Source: an uncultured Synergistaceae bacterium (GTDB lineage Bacteria; Synergistota; Synergistia; Synergistales; Aminobacteriaceae). Taken from it: DNA of 7,386 bases. The notes beneath the pieces were generated by a model. That model worked only from the letters and a program-made list of their open reading frames with translations, had not been told where the DNA came from and did no database searches. Of the stretch, positions 1-6,025 are shown piece by piece (the first letter of the stretch is position 1; each line of letters opens with the position of its first letter). The DNA lies in NCBI GenBank assembly GCA_937870605.1, contig CALMZW010000292.1:1-7386 (forward strand). Reading direction: 5' to 3'. The translations under genes were made by a program, and so were the position numbers.

Positions 1-114
1 ATACTCGGGAATTTCGTTCTGGGGCGTTATCGGGTAGCCGAAGAAATACTTGCACCCCGCCTGAATCGCCGCTTCCGCAATTGCTTCCGTTCCCTTCATA
101 AGTACGCGAGTCAT
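1..114 (-). CDS. vorB: 2-oxoacid:ferredoxin oxidoreductase subunit VorB/KorA-type, N-terminal fragment
   Basis: These are the first 38 codons of a gene that continues past the left edge. The product is a subunit of the thiamine-pyrophosphate-dependent enzymes that oxidatively decarboxylate 2-oxoacids to acyl-CoA and pass electrons to ferredoxin in the cytoplasm of anaerobes. The visible part begins MTRVLMKGTEAIAEAA and reaches GYPITPQNEIPEY (residues 26-38), the conserved N-terminal signature of this subunit. The KGxEAIAEAA form resembles 2-ketoisovalerate (VorB) proteins more than 2-oxoglutarate KorA, but 38 residues cannot settle the substrate. The ATG at 112-114 has a strong GGAGGTGA ribosome binding site eight bases upstream. 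It lies 18 bases after the small ferredoxin gene, as expected for a vor/kor operon, and the remaining subunits should follow outside the window. Confidence 0.88.
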   Translation of the reverse strand, partial: MTRVLMKGTEAIAEAAIQAGCKYFFGYPITPQNEIPEY

Positions 115-120
115 ATACGT

Positions 121-127
121 CACCTCC
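121..127 (-). promoter_or_regulatory. Ribosome binding site of vorB
   Basis: The minus strand reads GGAGGTG here, a nearly perfect anti-16S match, six bases before the ATG at 114. It fixes that start and is the strongest ribosome binding site in the window. Confidence 0.8.
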
Positions 128-132
128 GAATG

Positions 133-348
133 CTAGTCTTCGATCCTGTAAACCTCGATCGCCGCATCCGGGCAGCTCATTGCACACATGCCGCACCCGA
201 TGCATCCGTCCTTGTACTGTTCACAAGGTCTATACCCGCGTTCGTTGATGCGCTCGGAAATCCGCAGCACCTTCATCGGACACGCAGCCACACACAATCC
301 GCAGCTCTTGCAGTACTCTTCGAGAACCGTGATTCTTCCCTTAGCCAT
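133..348 (-). CDS. 2[4Fe-4S] ferredoxin-type delta subunit of 2-oxoacid:ferredoxin oxidoreductase
   Basis: This 71-residue protein is built almost entirely of two bacterial ferredoxin [4Fe-4S] motifs. The first is CKSCGLCVAACP with cysteines 13, 16, 19 and 23. The second is CIGCGMCAMSCP with cysteines 49, 52, 55 and 59. An additional cysteine, C42, sits in the linker (GYRPCEQ). Small subunits of this kind (KorD/VorD) carry electrons from the thiamine-diphosphate site to external ferredoxin, and its position directly before vorB supports that role over a free ferredoxin. I place the start at the ATG at 346-348. An in-frame GTG at 358-360 would add four residues, but it overlaps the purine-rich ribosome binding site (360-367), which suits the ATG. 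The gene ends with TAG and follows the ATPase gene after 38 bases with no visible promoter or terminator. Confidence 0.92.
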   Translation of the reverse strand: MAKGRITVLEEYCKSCGLCVAACPMKVLRISERINERGYRPCEQYKDGCIGCGMCAMSCPDAAIEVYRIED

Positions 349-359
349 GACACGCACCA

Positions 360-367
360 CCCCTTCC
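360..367 (-). promoter_or_regulatory. Ribosome binding site of the ferredoxin subunit gene
   Basis: The minus strand reads GGAAGGGG here and continues as GTGG. It lies 11 bases before the ATG at 348, and the overlapping GGGGTGG (357-363) lies 8 bases before it. The site overlaps the alternative GTG at 358-360, which argues against that GTG being used. Confidence 0.6.
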
Positions 368-386
368 AGCGTTTATGAGACAAACT

Positions 387-1166
387 TCAGGAACGGAAAT
401 CGGTTTGCTTCTTTTTGTCACCCTGCGACCAGATACAACCATCTTCCCAGGGAAGAAGCATATATCTGGAAACCGGCCAGACAGGAACGGAATCCCCGGG
501 AGTTTGCAGCGCTCGCACCTCCGCCTCCAATGCGGGAGCGACTCCCGCGTACAAAACAGGAAGATCGAGAAGCCGTCCGGTCTCCCGTACGACCGACAAC
601 CCTTCGACGCAATCAGCGGCCGTGGTCTCATGCATGAGGTGAGAGTTGCTTATAAGCGCTCCGACACGCAACCCGCCGATGGATTCCATCTTCTTGAGCA
701 TTTTTTCGATTTTTTCGGGAGTCGAGGTCATGGGGCGAAAGGCGTTTACGACGAGAACGAGAAGGTACCCCGCCTTTTTGATCTGCGGTTCGAACTGTTT
801 GAGGGCAAGGGCGCCTTCGGCGTCTCCGCCGATATCGAGCAACAGATGTCCGTGCTCAGCGGAGACGGCCCATCCAACCCTGGCGTTGATGACGGACATA
901 TCGCTCCATTTTGCGGTTTCGGGCGGGGTAATGATGGAAAACCCCTTGCTTTTCAGTGTTTCGGAAACCTGGCGGACACAAAAATACGGATTGATGATGT
1001 CGACGTCGGCGATCGTCACGTCTTCGCCGCCCGATTTGAGGCCGAGAGCGAGATTCAGGACCCATTCGGTCTTTCCGGATCCCAACGCTCCCGTAACGGC
1101 GATGGTTTTCGGCCATTGATAGAGCCTGACGAGATCCGCGAACGGAAAGAGACCATCGGTTGTCAC
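387..1166 (-). CDS. SIMIBI-type P-loop ATPase of unknown function, linked to 2-oxoacid oxidoreductase genes
   Basis: This 259-residue protein has a Walker A motif, GALGSGKT (residues 26-33), then an ADVDIINPYFCVRQ segment (54-66) that looks like the switch I region of MinD/CobQ-like ATPases. A Walker B-like LLLDIGGD follows (108-115), then VVNAFRP (139-145), where these proteins place a base-recognition loop, and NSHLMHETT (174-182). No signal peptide or membrane segment is visible. Its three cysteines (63, 186, 244) form no CxxC pair, so it does not resemble the Mrp/ApbC iron-sulfur carriers. The start is a GTG at 1164-1166 that overlaps the fmt stop as GTGA, with AGGGGG ten bases upstream. 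The open frame extends 64 codons further, but that part lies inside fmt and is low-complexity and arginine-rich. I recall similar proteins beside kor/vor operons in other anaerobes. A role in maturing or regulating that enzyme is an inference; the reaction is unknown. Confidence 0.75.
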   Translation of the reverse strand: MTTDGLFPFADLVRLYQWPKTIAVTGALGSGKTEWVLNLALGLKSGGEDVTIADVDIINPYFCVRQVSETLKSKGFSIITPPETAKWSDMSVINARVGWAVSAEHGHLLLDIGGDAEGALALKQFEPQIKKAGYLLVLVVNAFRPMTSTPEKIEKMLKKMESIGGLRVGALISNSHLMHETTAADCVEGLSVVRETGRLLDLPVLYAGVAPALEAEVRALQTPGDSVPVWPVSRYMLLPWEDGCIWSQGDKKKQTDFRS

Positions 1167-2092
1167 CCAAGAACCGCCCCCTTTTGTATGCGAATGCCGC
1201 GTATCCAGTCGGAACCTTCCAGAACGCGTTTTCCCTCCGGTTGCACCGATGAAAGAACCAAAGCGCCTTCGCCTGTCGCAACGAGAGGAAACCCCTTTTC
1301 GTCGAGTCCGAGAAATTCTCCCGGGCGTCCCGACGCTGGAATGCATTTCGTGCGCCACAATTTGATCCGTTTGCCTTGAAACATAAAATATGCGCCCGGA
1401 GCGGGATTGAAGGCGCGGACTCTGTCGTGAATCGCTCCGGATCGGTTGCGCCAGTCAATCAACGACTCGGATTTCTGTATTTTTGGAGCATACGATACCG
1501 ATTCAGAATTTTGCTCTCTGTACACGCAACTACCATCAATGATAGATTTTACACCTTTGAGGAAAAGCTCGCTACCTTTTTCCGCGCAAATAGCCGCAAA
1601 TTCCCCGGCAGTTGTTCCATCGGATATGTCGATGCTTTCCTGCGACAGGATGGGCCCGGCATCCATTGCCTCGACAAGCCGGAAGAGGGTGACACCGGAA
1701 CGACGTTCTCCGGAGAGAATCGCCCGTTGAACCGGGGAGGCGCCTCTGTATCGCGGAAGAAGAGACGGGTGTATGTTGAAGCATCCCGAATGCGGAAGAT
1801 CGAGAAAGGGCGGAAGGATCTTTTGTCCGAAATCGACAACAAGGAAAATATCAGGGGGGCAATCGGAAAGGCGGTCGATCAGCGGAGCATCGCTCATGAG
1901 GCGTTCGGTTCTGCGGACGTCACACTTCTTCCCTTCGCACCAGAGATCGACTTCCGTCGGCTGAGGACGAAGCCCTCTTCCCGCCGCAGCCGGAACGCCC
2001 GTAATGACCAGATCGATCGAAATGTCTTCAGAAATCCGCGACAGGCACGCGGCCGCAAAAACGCCCGATCCCGCAAACCAGATCCGCGTCAC
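1163..2092 (-). CDS. fmt: Methionyl-tRNA formyltransferase
   Basis: The enzyme transfers a formyl group from 10-formyltetrahydrofolate to the amino group of methionine on initiator tRNA. Its 309 residues match the usual length of about 310-315. The N-terminal formyltransferase domain (about 1-200) carries the catalytic set: N106 and H108 in FNIHPSLLPRYRGASPVQRA (105-124), and D144 in the DAG motif (144-146). These positions equal the E. coli numbering. A weakened AGRG loop is at 37-40. The C-terminal tRNA-binding domain starts near YAPKIQKSESLIDW (201-214), followed by AFNPAPGAY (227-235) and QPEGKR (284-289). The start is a GTG at 2090-2092 that shares GTGA with the def stop; GAGG lies four bases upstream. 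An oddity is an aspartate at residue 87 in LVVDFGQKI, where most family members have a small or aromatic residue. Together with def it forms the formylation-deformylation pair, and its own stop overlaps the ATPase start. Confidence 0.96.
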   Translation of the reverse strand: MTRIWFAGSGVFAAACLSRISEDISIDLVITGVPAAAGRGLRPQPTEVDLWCEGKKCDVRRTERLMSDAPLIDRLSDCPPDIFLVVDFGQKILPPFLDLPHSGCFNIHPSLLPRYRGASPVQRAILSGERRSGVTLFRLVEAMDAGPILSQESIDISDGTTAGEFAAICAEKGSELFLKGVKSIIDGSCVYREQNSESVSYAPKIQKSESLIDWRNRSGAIHDRVRAFNPAPGAYFMFQGKRIKLWRTKCIPASGRPGEFLGLDEKGFPLVATGEGALVLSSVQPEGKRVLEGSDWIRGIRIQKGAVLG

Positions 2093-2586
2093 ATTTCCTC
2101 GTCCTTTTCGAGTCGCCGCATCTTCTTTCGCAAAAGGCTGCGTTTCAGCGGCGACATGGAATCGATCAGGAGCCGTCCGTTCAAGTGATCGATTTCATGA
2201 AGGAAGGCCCTCGCAATAAACCCCTCGACGGATAGCGTCCGCTCTTTGCCGTACTCGTCCATGGCGCGAACGGTGACTTCTTTCGAACGACGCACTTTCG
2301 TAAAGATTCCCGGAAAGCTCAGACATCCCTCGTCGCCTTCCTGTTCTCCTCCGGTCGACTCGATAACGGGATTGACGAGAACATGATTCTTCTCTCCGTC
2401 GAAAACGACGGCCACCTGTCTCGACCAGCCGACCTGCGGACCCGCCAGACCGACGCCGTCACGTTCGTGCATGATCCGCACCATCTTCTCGATTCTTTCG
2501 CGAAACGCCTCGTCGAATTCGGTCACGGGAAGCGTCGGCTCTCTCAGAACGGGGTCGGGGTACACTCTCAAACGCATATCGTCCAC
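2089..2586 (-). CDS. def: Peptide deformylase
   Basis: This metallohydrolase removes the N-formyl group from nascent proteins at the ribosome, undoing what Fmt adds. All three diagnostic motifs are present in 165 residues: GVGLAGPQVG (44-53, usually GxGLAAxQxG, so alanine is replaced by glycine), EGCLSFPG (86-93) with metal-ligand C88, and HEIDHLNG (130-137) with metal ligands H130 and H134 and catalytic E131. The N-terminal LRVYPDPVLR (6-15) is also typical. A charged C-terminal helix rich in arginine and lysine (148-165) resembles the ribosome-binding extension of E. coli Def. I place the start at the GTG at 2584-2586 because GAGGTGAG sits seven bases upstream. The ATG three codons later would be 16 bases away. 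The gene follows an intrinsic terminator and overlaps fmt by four bases. Confidence 0.97.
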   Translation of the reverse strand: MDDMRLRVYPDPVLREPTLPVTEFDEAFRERIEKMVRIMHERDGVGLAGPQVGWSRQVAVVFDGEKNHVLVNPVIESTGGEQEGDEGCLSFPGIFTKVRRSKEVTVRAMDEYGKERTLSVEGFIARAFLHEIDHLNGRLLIDSMSPLKRSLLRKKMRRLEKDEEM

Positions 2587-2592
2587 AGTCGT

Positions 2593-2600
2593 CTCACCTC
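2593..2600 (-). promoter_or_regulatory. Ribosome binding site of def
   Basis: The minus strand reads GAGGTGAG, six bases before the GTG at 2586. It begins on the base immediately after the T-tract of the upstream terminator, so a transcript must read through or start inside the S1 gene to include it. It selects the GTG start over the downstream ATG at 2577. Confidence 0.75.
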
Positions 2601-2640
2601 AAACAAAAGGCAGGGCCGCATAGGAGCGACCCTGCCCTTT
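2601..2640 (-). terminator. Intrinsic terminator after the S1-domain gene
   Basis: On the minus strand the arms 2640-2626 and 2619-2605 form a 15-base-pair stem, with two G-T wobbles and no bulge, around a six-base loop. The core is GGGCAGGG against CCCTGCC. The transcript then reads TTTTGTTT, where the first four T bases also pair with the upstream AAA-G of the stem. It begins 12 bases after the S1 stop codon and ends 14 bases before the def start. The shape is that of a classical Rho-independent terminator. How efficient it is cannot be told from sequence. Confidence 0.85.
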
Positions 2641-2652
2641 CGATCTGTCTTC

Positions 2653-4200
2653 CTATTGCTTGAAGGAATCCTTCAGAAAATCTCCAATCGTGACCTGCTG
2701 TTCCTCGGCGGAATACGAGTTCGTTTTCTCTTTTTCGCGCTCGGGTTTCGGCGACGAGGCGCGTCGTTTCTTTTCCTCTTCATGCCGCTTCCGGCCGTCA
2801 TCTTCCTCGAGCGCGCTCAAGCTGAGCCGCATCCTGCGCTCGGACGGGTTGATTTCTATCACGCGCGCAACGACTTCCTGCCCTTCCGCGAGAACATCCT
2901 GCGGCTTGTCCACCCGCTCCGTGCTCAGCTGGGAAATGTGAATGAGCGCTTCCACGCCCTCTTCAATTTCGACGAAGGCGCCGAAGTCAGCCAGGCGCAC
3001 GACCTTAACGGTGATATCCTGTCCGACGCTGAAGCGGGAGTCGATATTCGCCCACGGATCGTGAAGCTGCTTGTACCCGAGGCTGATGCGTCGCTTCTCG
3101 CCGTCGACGTCGAGCACGACGACCTCGACTTCCTGCCCCTTCTTGAGGATCTCCTTCGGGTGCTTGATTCTCGCCCAGCACAAGTCTCCGATGTGGATGA
3201 GACCTTCGACGCCCGGCTCGATTTCGACGAAAGCGCCGAAATCGGTTACGTTCGTCACGACGCCTGTCGTGCGCGTTCCGCTCTTCCATCGCTCGGCCGC
3301 GGTCAGCCACGGATCGGACTGCGTCTGTTTGATGCTCAGCGAAATACGGCTGTTTTCCCTGTCGATGCCGATGACCTTGACGGTGACCGTATCGCCCTTC
3401 TTCACGAGATCCTTGGGCTTGTTGTTGCGTTTCCAGGAAAGCTCGCTCATATGCACGAGACCGTCGATGGGTCCGAGATTGACGAAGACGCCGAAGGCCG
3501 TGATGCTGCTGACCGTGCCTTCCATTACGGCGCCTTCCGTGACGTTCCCGTAGAAGGAATCCCGCTCGGTTGAAAGTTCCTGTTCAAGCAGAAGCCGTCG
3601 GGACAGAACAAGCCGTCGCTTTCTTCTGTCCTTCTCGAGGAGTCTGACTTCGAATTCCTCTCCGACGTATTTGCCGGGGTTGACTCCGCGTCCTTCAGCA
3701 GCGAGATGGGAAATGGGGACAAAACCCTCCAGGGAGCAGCAGTCCACCATGAGACCGCCCTTGACCTTACGAAGCCCGCGCACGGTAATCACGTCTTTTT
3801 GAGAGAGCTTCTCTTCAAGTTCGTTCCATCGCTTGTCGAACTCGCAGCGCCACCGGCTGACATGAAGCTGCGCCTCTTCGCCATGCCGGACGTTGATGAC
3901 TTCCACCGTTACCGTATCATTGATCTCGGGTTTTTCCGCATCGTTGACAAGCATCTTGTGCGACCACTCTCGCGCCGGAAGAAAACCCTCGCACTTATAT
4001 CCGACGTCCACGAGCCATCCGTCGTCGCCCTGACCAACGATGTTTCCCGAAATGATCTTTCCACGGTGGAGATCCTCCATGTCGCCATATTTCCTGAGGA
4101 TGCTCTCCATGCTTTCCTCGACGGGCGTCTCCGTGTGCTCTATTTCCATTTCAGTCGTTTCTTCCCCGATTTCCTGAATGTCCTTCATTTCCTCTGTCAT
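2653..4200 (-). CDS. rpsA: S1-domain RNA-binding protein, ribosomal protein S1 homologue with five S1 domains
   Basis: The 515-residue product has an acidic N-terminus (1-45) and five consecutive S1/OB-fold domains at about 46-117, 136-203, 221-291, 308-378 and 393-463. A charged, unstructured tail ends in VTIGDFLKDSFKQ. Domains 3 to 5 are canonical, with SITAFGVFV (232-240), TDFGAFVEIEPGVEGLIHI (319-337) and ADFGAFVEIEEGVEALIHI (404-422). Domains 1 and 2 are divergent, as in ribosome-docking S1 domains. S1 holds mRNA on the 30S subunit during initiation. E. coli S1 has six domains, many Firmicutes-type homologues have four or five, so ribosomal membership here is likely but not proven. The start is the ATG at 4198-4200, which overlaps the ispH stop as ATGA with GGAAGG only two bases upstream. 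A second ATG at 4188 is possible. The open frame upstream of 4200 is ispH read in another frame. Confidence 0.9.
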   Translation of the reverse strand: MTEEMKDIQEIGEETTEMEIEHTETPVEESMESILRKYGDMEDLHRGKIISGNIVGQGDDGWLVDVGYKCEGFLPAREWSHKMLVNDAEKPEINDTVTVEVINVRHGEEAQLHVSRWRCEFDKRWNELEEKLSQKDVITVRGLRKVKGGLMVDCCSLEGFVPISHLAAEGRGVNPGKYVGEEFEVRLLEKDRRKRRLVLSRRLLLEQELSTERDSFYGNVTEGAVMEGTVSSITAFGVFVNLGPIDGLVHMSELSWKRNNKPKDLVKKGDTVTVKVIGIDRENSRISLSIKQTQSDPWLTAAERWKSGTRTTGVVTNVTDFGAFVEIEPGVEGLIHIGDLCWARIKHPKEILKKGQEVEVVVLDVDGEKRRISLGYKQLHDPWANIDSRFSVGQDITVKVVRLADFGAFVEIEEGVEALIHISQLSTERVDKPQDVLAEGQEVVARVIEINPSERRMRLSLSALEEDDGRKRHEEEKKRRASSPKPEREKEKTNSYSAEEQQVTIGDFLKDSFKQ

Positions 4201-5063
4201 AACCTTCCATCCCCCTTGACTCCCTGCGAAGTCGCTAATGCTGTTTTCAACTGGTCGATCAACCAGTCCGGGGTACTCGCCCCGGCGGCGATTCCTATCC
4301 TCTGCTTTCCAGCGAGCCACCTCCCGTCCAGTTCTTCGGCATGTTCTATCCACATAACGTCCGTTTTTTTCGAACGTACGATATCGAACAGTTTTCCGGT
4401 GTTCGCGCTGTTTCTGCCTCCGATCACAATGACGCCGTCCACGTTTCGGGCCAGTTCCCTGATTCCTTGTTGTCGTTCGACCGTGGCCTTGCAGATCGTA
4501 TTGAACACCCGCAATTCGTCCACGGAAGCGACAAGAGCGGCCGCAACGCCGGCCAGGCATTCTTCTTTCTGCGTCGTCTGAGATATTACTCCAATACGCC
4601 TGTATTTGCCAATACTCCGGGCCTCATCCGCGCCTCCGACGACGGAAACGCCCTCTTCCCGGACGCAACCCCGTATCGCCTTGACCTCCGGATGTTCGTT
4701 GTCGCCAACGATGACGATATGATACCCTTCGCCCGACAGGGAACGCGCGTGATCCTGCGCTTTCTTCACGAACGGACACGTCCCGTCAATGATCTCGCAT
4801 TGTTTCGCCTCAAGCTCGGCGTAAACGTCCGGCGAAATGCCGTGTGCGCGAATAAAGACCTTCGAACGATGCGGAATATCGGAGGGGGCTTCGACGACGA
4901 GCGCTCCTTTACGGGAGAGTCGGTCCACTTCCTGCGGGTTATGGATGGGCATTCCGAGCGCGTAAACGACTCCCTGCGTGCTCAAGGCATCCTCAAGACG
5001 CTGAATGGCCCGCCGGACGCCGAAGCACAGCCCCGTCGGCTTTGCGACGACAATCTCCGTCAA
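4197..5063 (-). CDS. ispH: 4-hydroxy-3-methylbut-2-enyl diphosphate reductase
   Basis: IspH (LytB) is the iron-sulfur enzyme that reductively converts HMBPP into isopentenyl and dimethylallyl diphosphate, the last step of the MEP pathway. The 288-residue protein has the three cluster-binding cysteines C13 (PTGLCFGV), C96 (DGTCPFV) and C191 (NTICKAT). It also has substrate-site residues H41, H74 (RAHG), E123-H124 (NEHPE), T163-T164 (SQTTQ), SANT (219-222) and S263 in AGASTP. The length matches short bacterial IspH. It starts at a rare TTG at 5061-5063 that overlaps the miaA stop as TTGA. This start is backed by GAGGAAGGGA seven bases upstream, and the first internal ATG (residue 38) would delete C13. 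The dimethylallyl diphosphate it makes is the substrate of MiaA, encoded just upstream. In several Clostridia ispH is fused to an S1 gene; here the two are separate but overlap by four bases. Confidence 0.97.
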   Translation of the reverse strand: MTEIVVAKPTGLCFGVRRAIQRLEDALSTQGVVYALGMPIHNPQEVDRLSRKGALVVEAPSDIPHRSKVFIRAHGISPDVYAELEAKQCEIIDGTCPFVKKAQDHARSLSGEGYHIVIVGDNEHPEVKAIRGCVREEGVSVVGGADEARSIGKYRRIGVISQTTQKEECLAGVAAALVASVDELRVFNTICKATVERQQGIRELARNVDGVIVIGGRNSANTGKLFDIVRSKKTDVMWIEHAEELDGRWLAGKQRIGIAAGASTPDWLIDQLKTALATSQGVKGDGRL

Positions 5064-6025
5064 GGGAGCTTCCCTTCCTCATAGAACCTCTCGCACATTG
5101 TCACAACACCTTCAACAAGACTCTGCATGCCTTCCGTATAACCCGAAGTATCATACCACACTGACGGAGAAAACTTCCGGAACCATGTCATTTGTTTCCG
5201 CGCAAAAAACTTCGTGGATGCAATGTCCGACAACGCCGCATCCTCGAAAGACATTTCTCCCTTGATCGCCGACAGAATCTCCTTATACCCGAACCCCTGC
5301 ATCGAAGGAAAGTGTTCGTCGAAACCGTTCGAAAGGAGCCATTCGACCTCTTCGATAAATCCGGATGCAAACTGTGCGCGAACGCGCTTTTCGATGGAGT
5401 CGTACAGCATCTGTCTGGGGCGGTTTAGCCCGATATACAGGACGTCGAACGGAGAAGGGGATTTCTCGCCGTTTTCGTACCACCATGCGGCCGTCTTCCC
5501 GGTGAGCTCATATATTTCAAGGCTTCTCGAAACCCTGCGGACATCGCGGGGATGCAGGCGAGACGCCGAAACCGGGTCAACCTCCATGAGACGAGCGAAT
5601 ATCCTTTCATTCCCAAACGCGTCGCACTCCTCCGCAATTCGCCTCCTGACGCCCTCATCCTTCGGCAGCGTTTTCGTCAGCGTTCCTTCGAGAAGGGCGT
5701 TGAAATAAAACGGCGTTCCGCCGACGAAGAGCGTGCGTCTCCCCCTGGCGGCGACGCGCTCGACAATCCCGGACGAGAGCTCGACAAAATCCGCGACAGA
5801 GAACACCTCGTCCGGCATCGCAACGTCCAGAAGATGATGGATGGTTTTCCTTCGGATGTCCGGTGAAACCTTGTCCGTGCCGACATCCATATATCGATAG
5901 ACCTGCCGGGAGTCGACCGATACGATTTCCGCGTGAAGCCGCTCCGCAACGCCAAGGCTCAACGCCGTCTTCCCGACCGCCGTGGGACCGATGATCCCGA
6001 CGACGCGCTTTTTTTGCTCCATCAT
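5060..6025 (-). CDS. miaA: tRNA dimethylallyltransferase
   Basis: MiaA adds a dimethylallyl group to N6 of adenosine 37 in tRNAs that read codons starting with U. The 321-residue protein carries the P-loop GPTAVGKT (13-20), DSRQVYRYMDVGTDK (38-52) with the catalytic aspartate D38, HHLLDV (63-68), FSVADF (75-80), VGGTPFYF (101-108), RLHPRDVRRVSRSLE (156-170) and a C-terminal GFGYKEI (244-250) plus FFARKQMTWFRK (273-284). The length is normal and the gene looks intact. I place the start at the ATG at 6023-6025, which shares ATGA with the mutL stop; GGGAG lies six bases upstream. A second ATG follows at once. The frame stays open to 6241, but that stretch is mutL coding sequence in another frame. 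The mutL-miaA order is also found in E. coli and other bacteria. Confidence 0.97.
   Translation of the reverse strand: MMEQKKRVVGIIGPTAVGKTALSLGVAERLHAEIVSVDSRQVYRYMDVGTDKVSPDIRRKTIHHLLDVAMPDEVFSVADFVELSSGIVERVAARGRRTLFVGGTPFYFNALLEGTLTKTLPKDEGVRRRIAEECDAFGNERIFARLMEVDPVSASRLHPRDVRRVSRSLEIYELTGKTAAWWYENGEKSPSPFDVLYIGLNRPRQMLYDSIEKRVRAQFASGFIEEVEWLLSNGFDEHFPSMQGFGYKEILSAIKGEMSFEDAALSDIASTKFFARKQMTWFRKFSPSVWYDTSGYTEGMQSLVEGVVTMCERFYEEGKLP
5071..5080 (-). promoter_or_regulatory. Ribosome binding site of ispH
   Basis: The minus strand reads GAGGAAGGGA within the last codons of miaA, seven bases before the TTG at 5063. It is the main support for a non-ATG start of ispH. Confidence 0.65.

Noticed and set aside
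532..548. A perfect 7-base-pair hairpin with a three-base loop in the ATPase gene.
   Set aside because: It is in coding sequence, has no T-tract and encodes an ordinary GVAPAL stretch; it is short enough to be chance.
1167..1358. A 64-residue N-terminal extension of the ATPase reading frame.
   Set aside because: It lies wholly within fmt, is arginine-rich without a motif, and the GTG at 1166 gives the same four-base overlap seen at the other junctions.
375..1379. A plus-strand open frame of 334 codons opposite the ATPase gene.
   Set aside because: It has no recognisable domain and lies opposite a Walker-motif protein and the end of fmt, so it is a shadow frame.
2641..2800. Search for a promoter for def in the 3' end of the S1 gene.
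   Set aside because: I saw only weak AT-rich words and no well-spaced -35/-10 pair, so no promoter is called.
2956..3243. Near-identical DNA stretches at 2956-2988 and 3211-3243.
   Set aside because: They encode the repeated S1-domain motif DFGAFVEIE and are explained by domain duplication, not by a mobile or regulatory repeat.
2383..3573. A long plus-strand open frame of 396 codons opposite the S1 and def genes.
   Set aside because: It spans the S1 gene, the terminator and def without matching any family, and mirrors the codon bias of the opposite strand. The minus-strand genes are unambiguous.
4201..4560. A 120-residue N-terminal extension of the S1 reading frame, which might suggest fusion with ispH.
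   Set aside because: The frame there is not that of ispH; it is arginine-rich shadow sequence. The ispH stop is intact, so there is no fusion.
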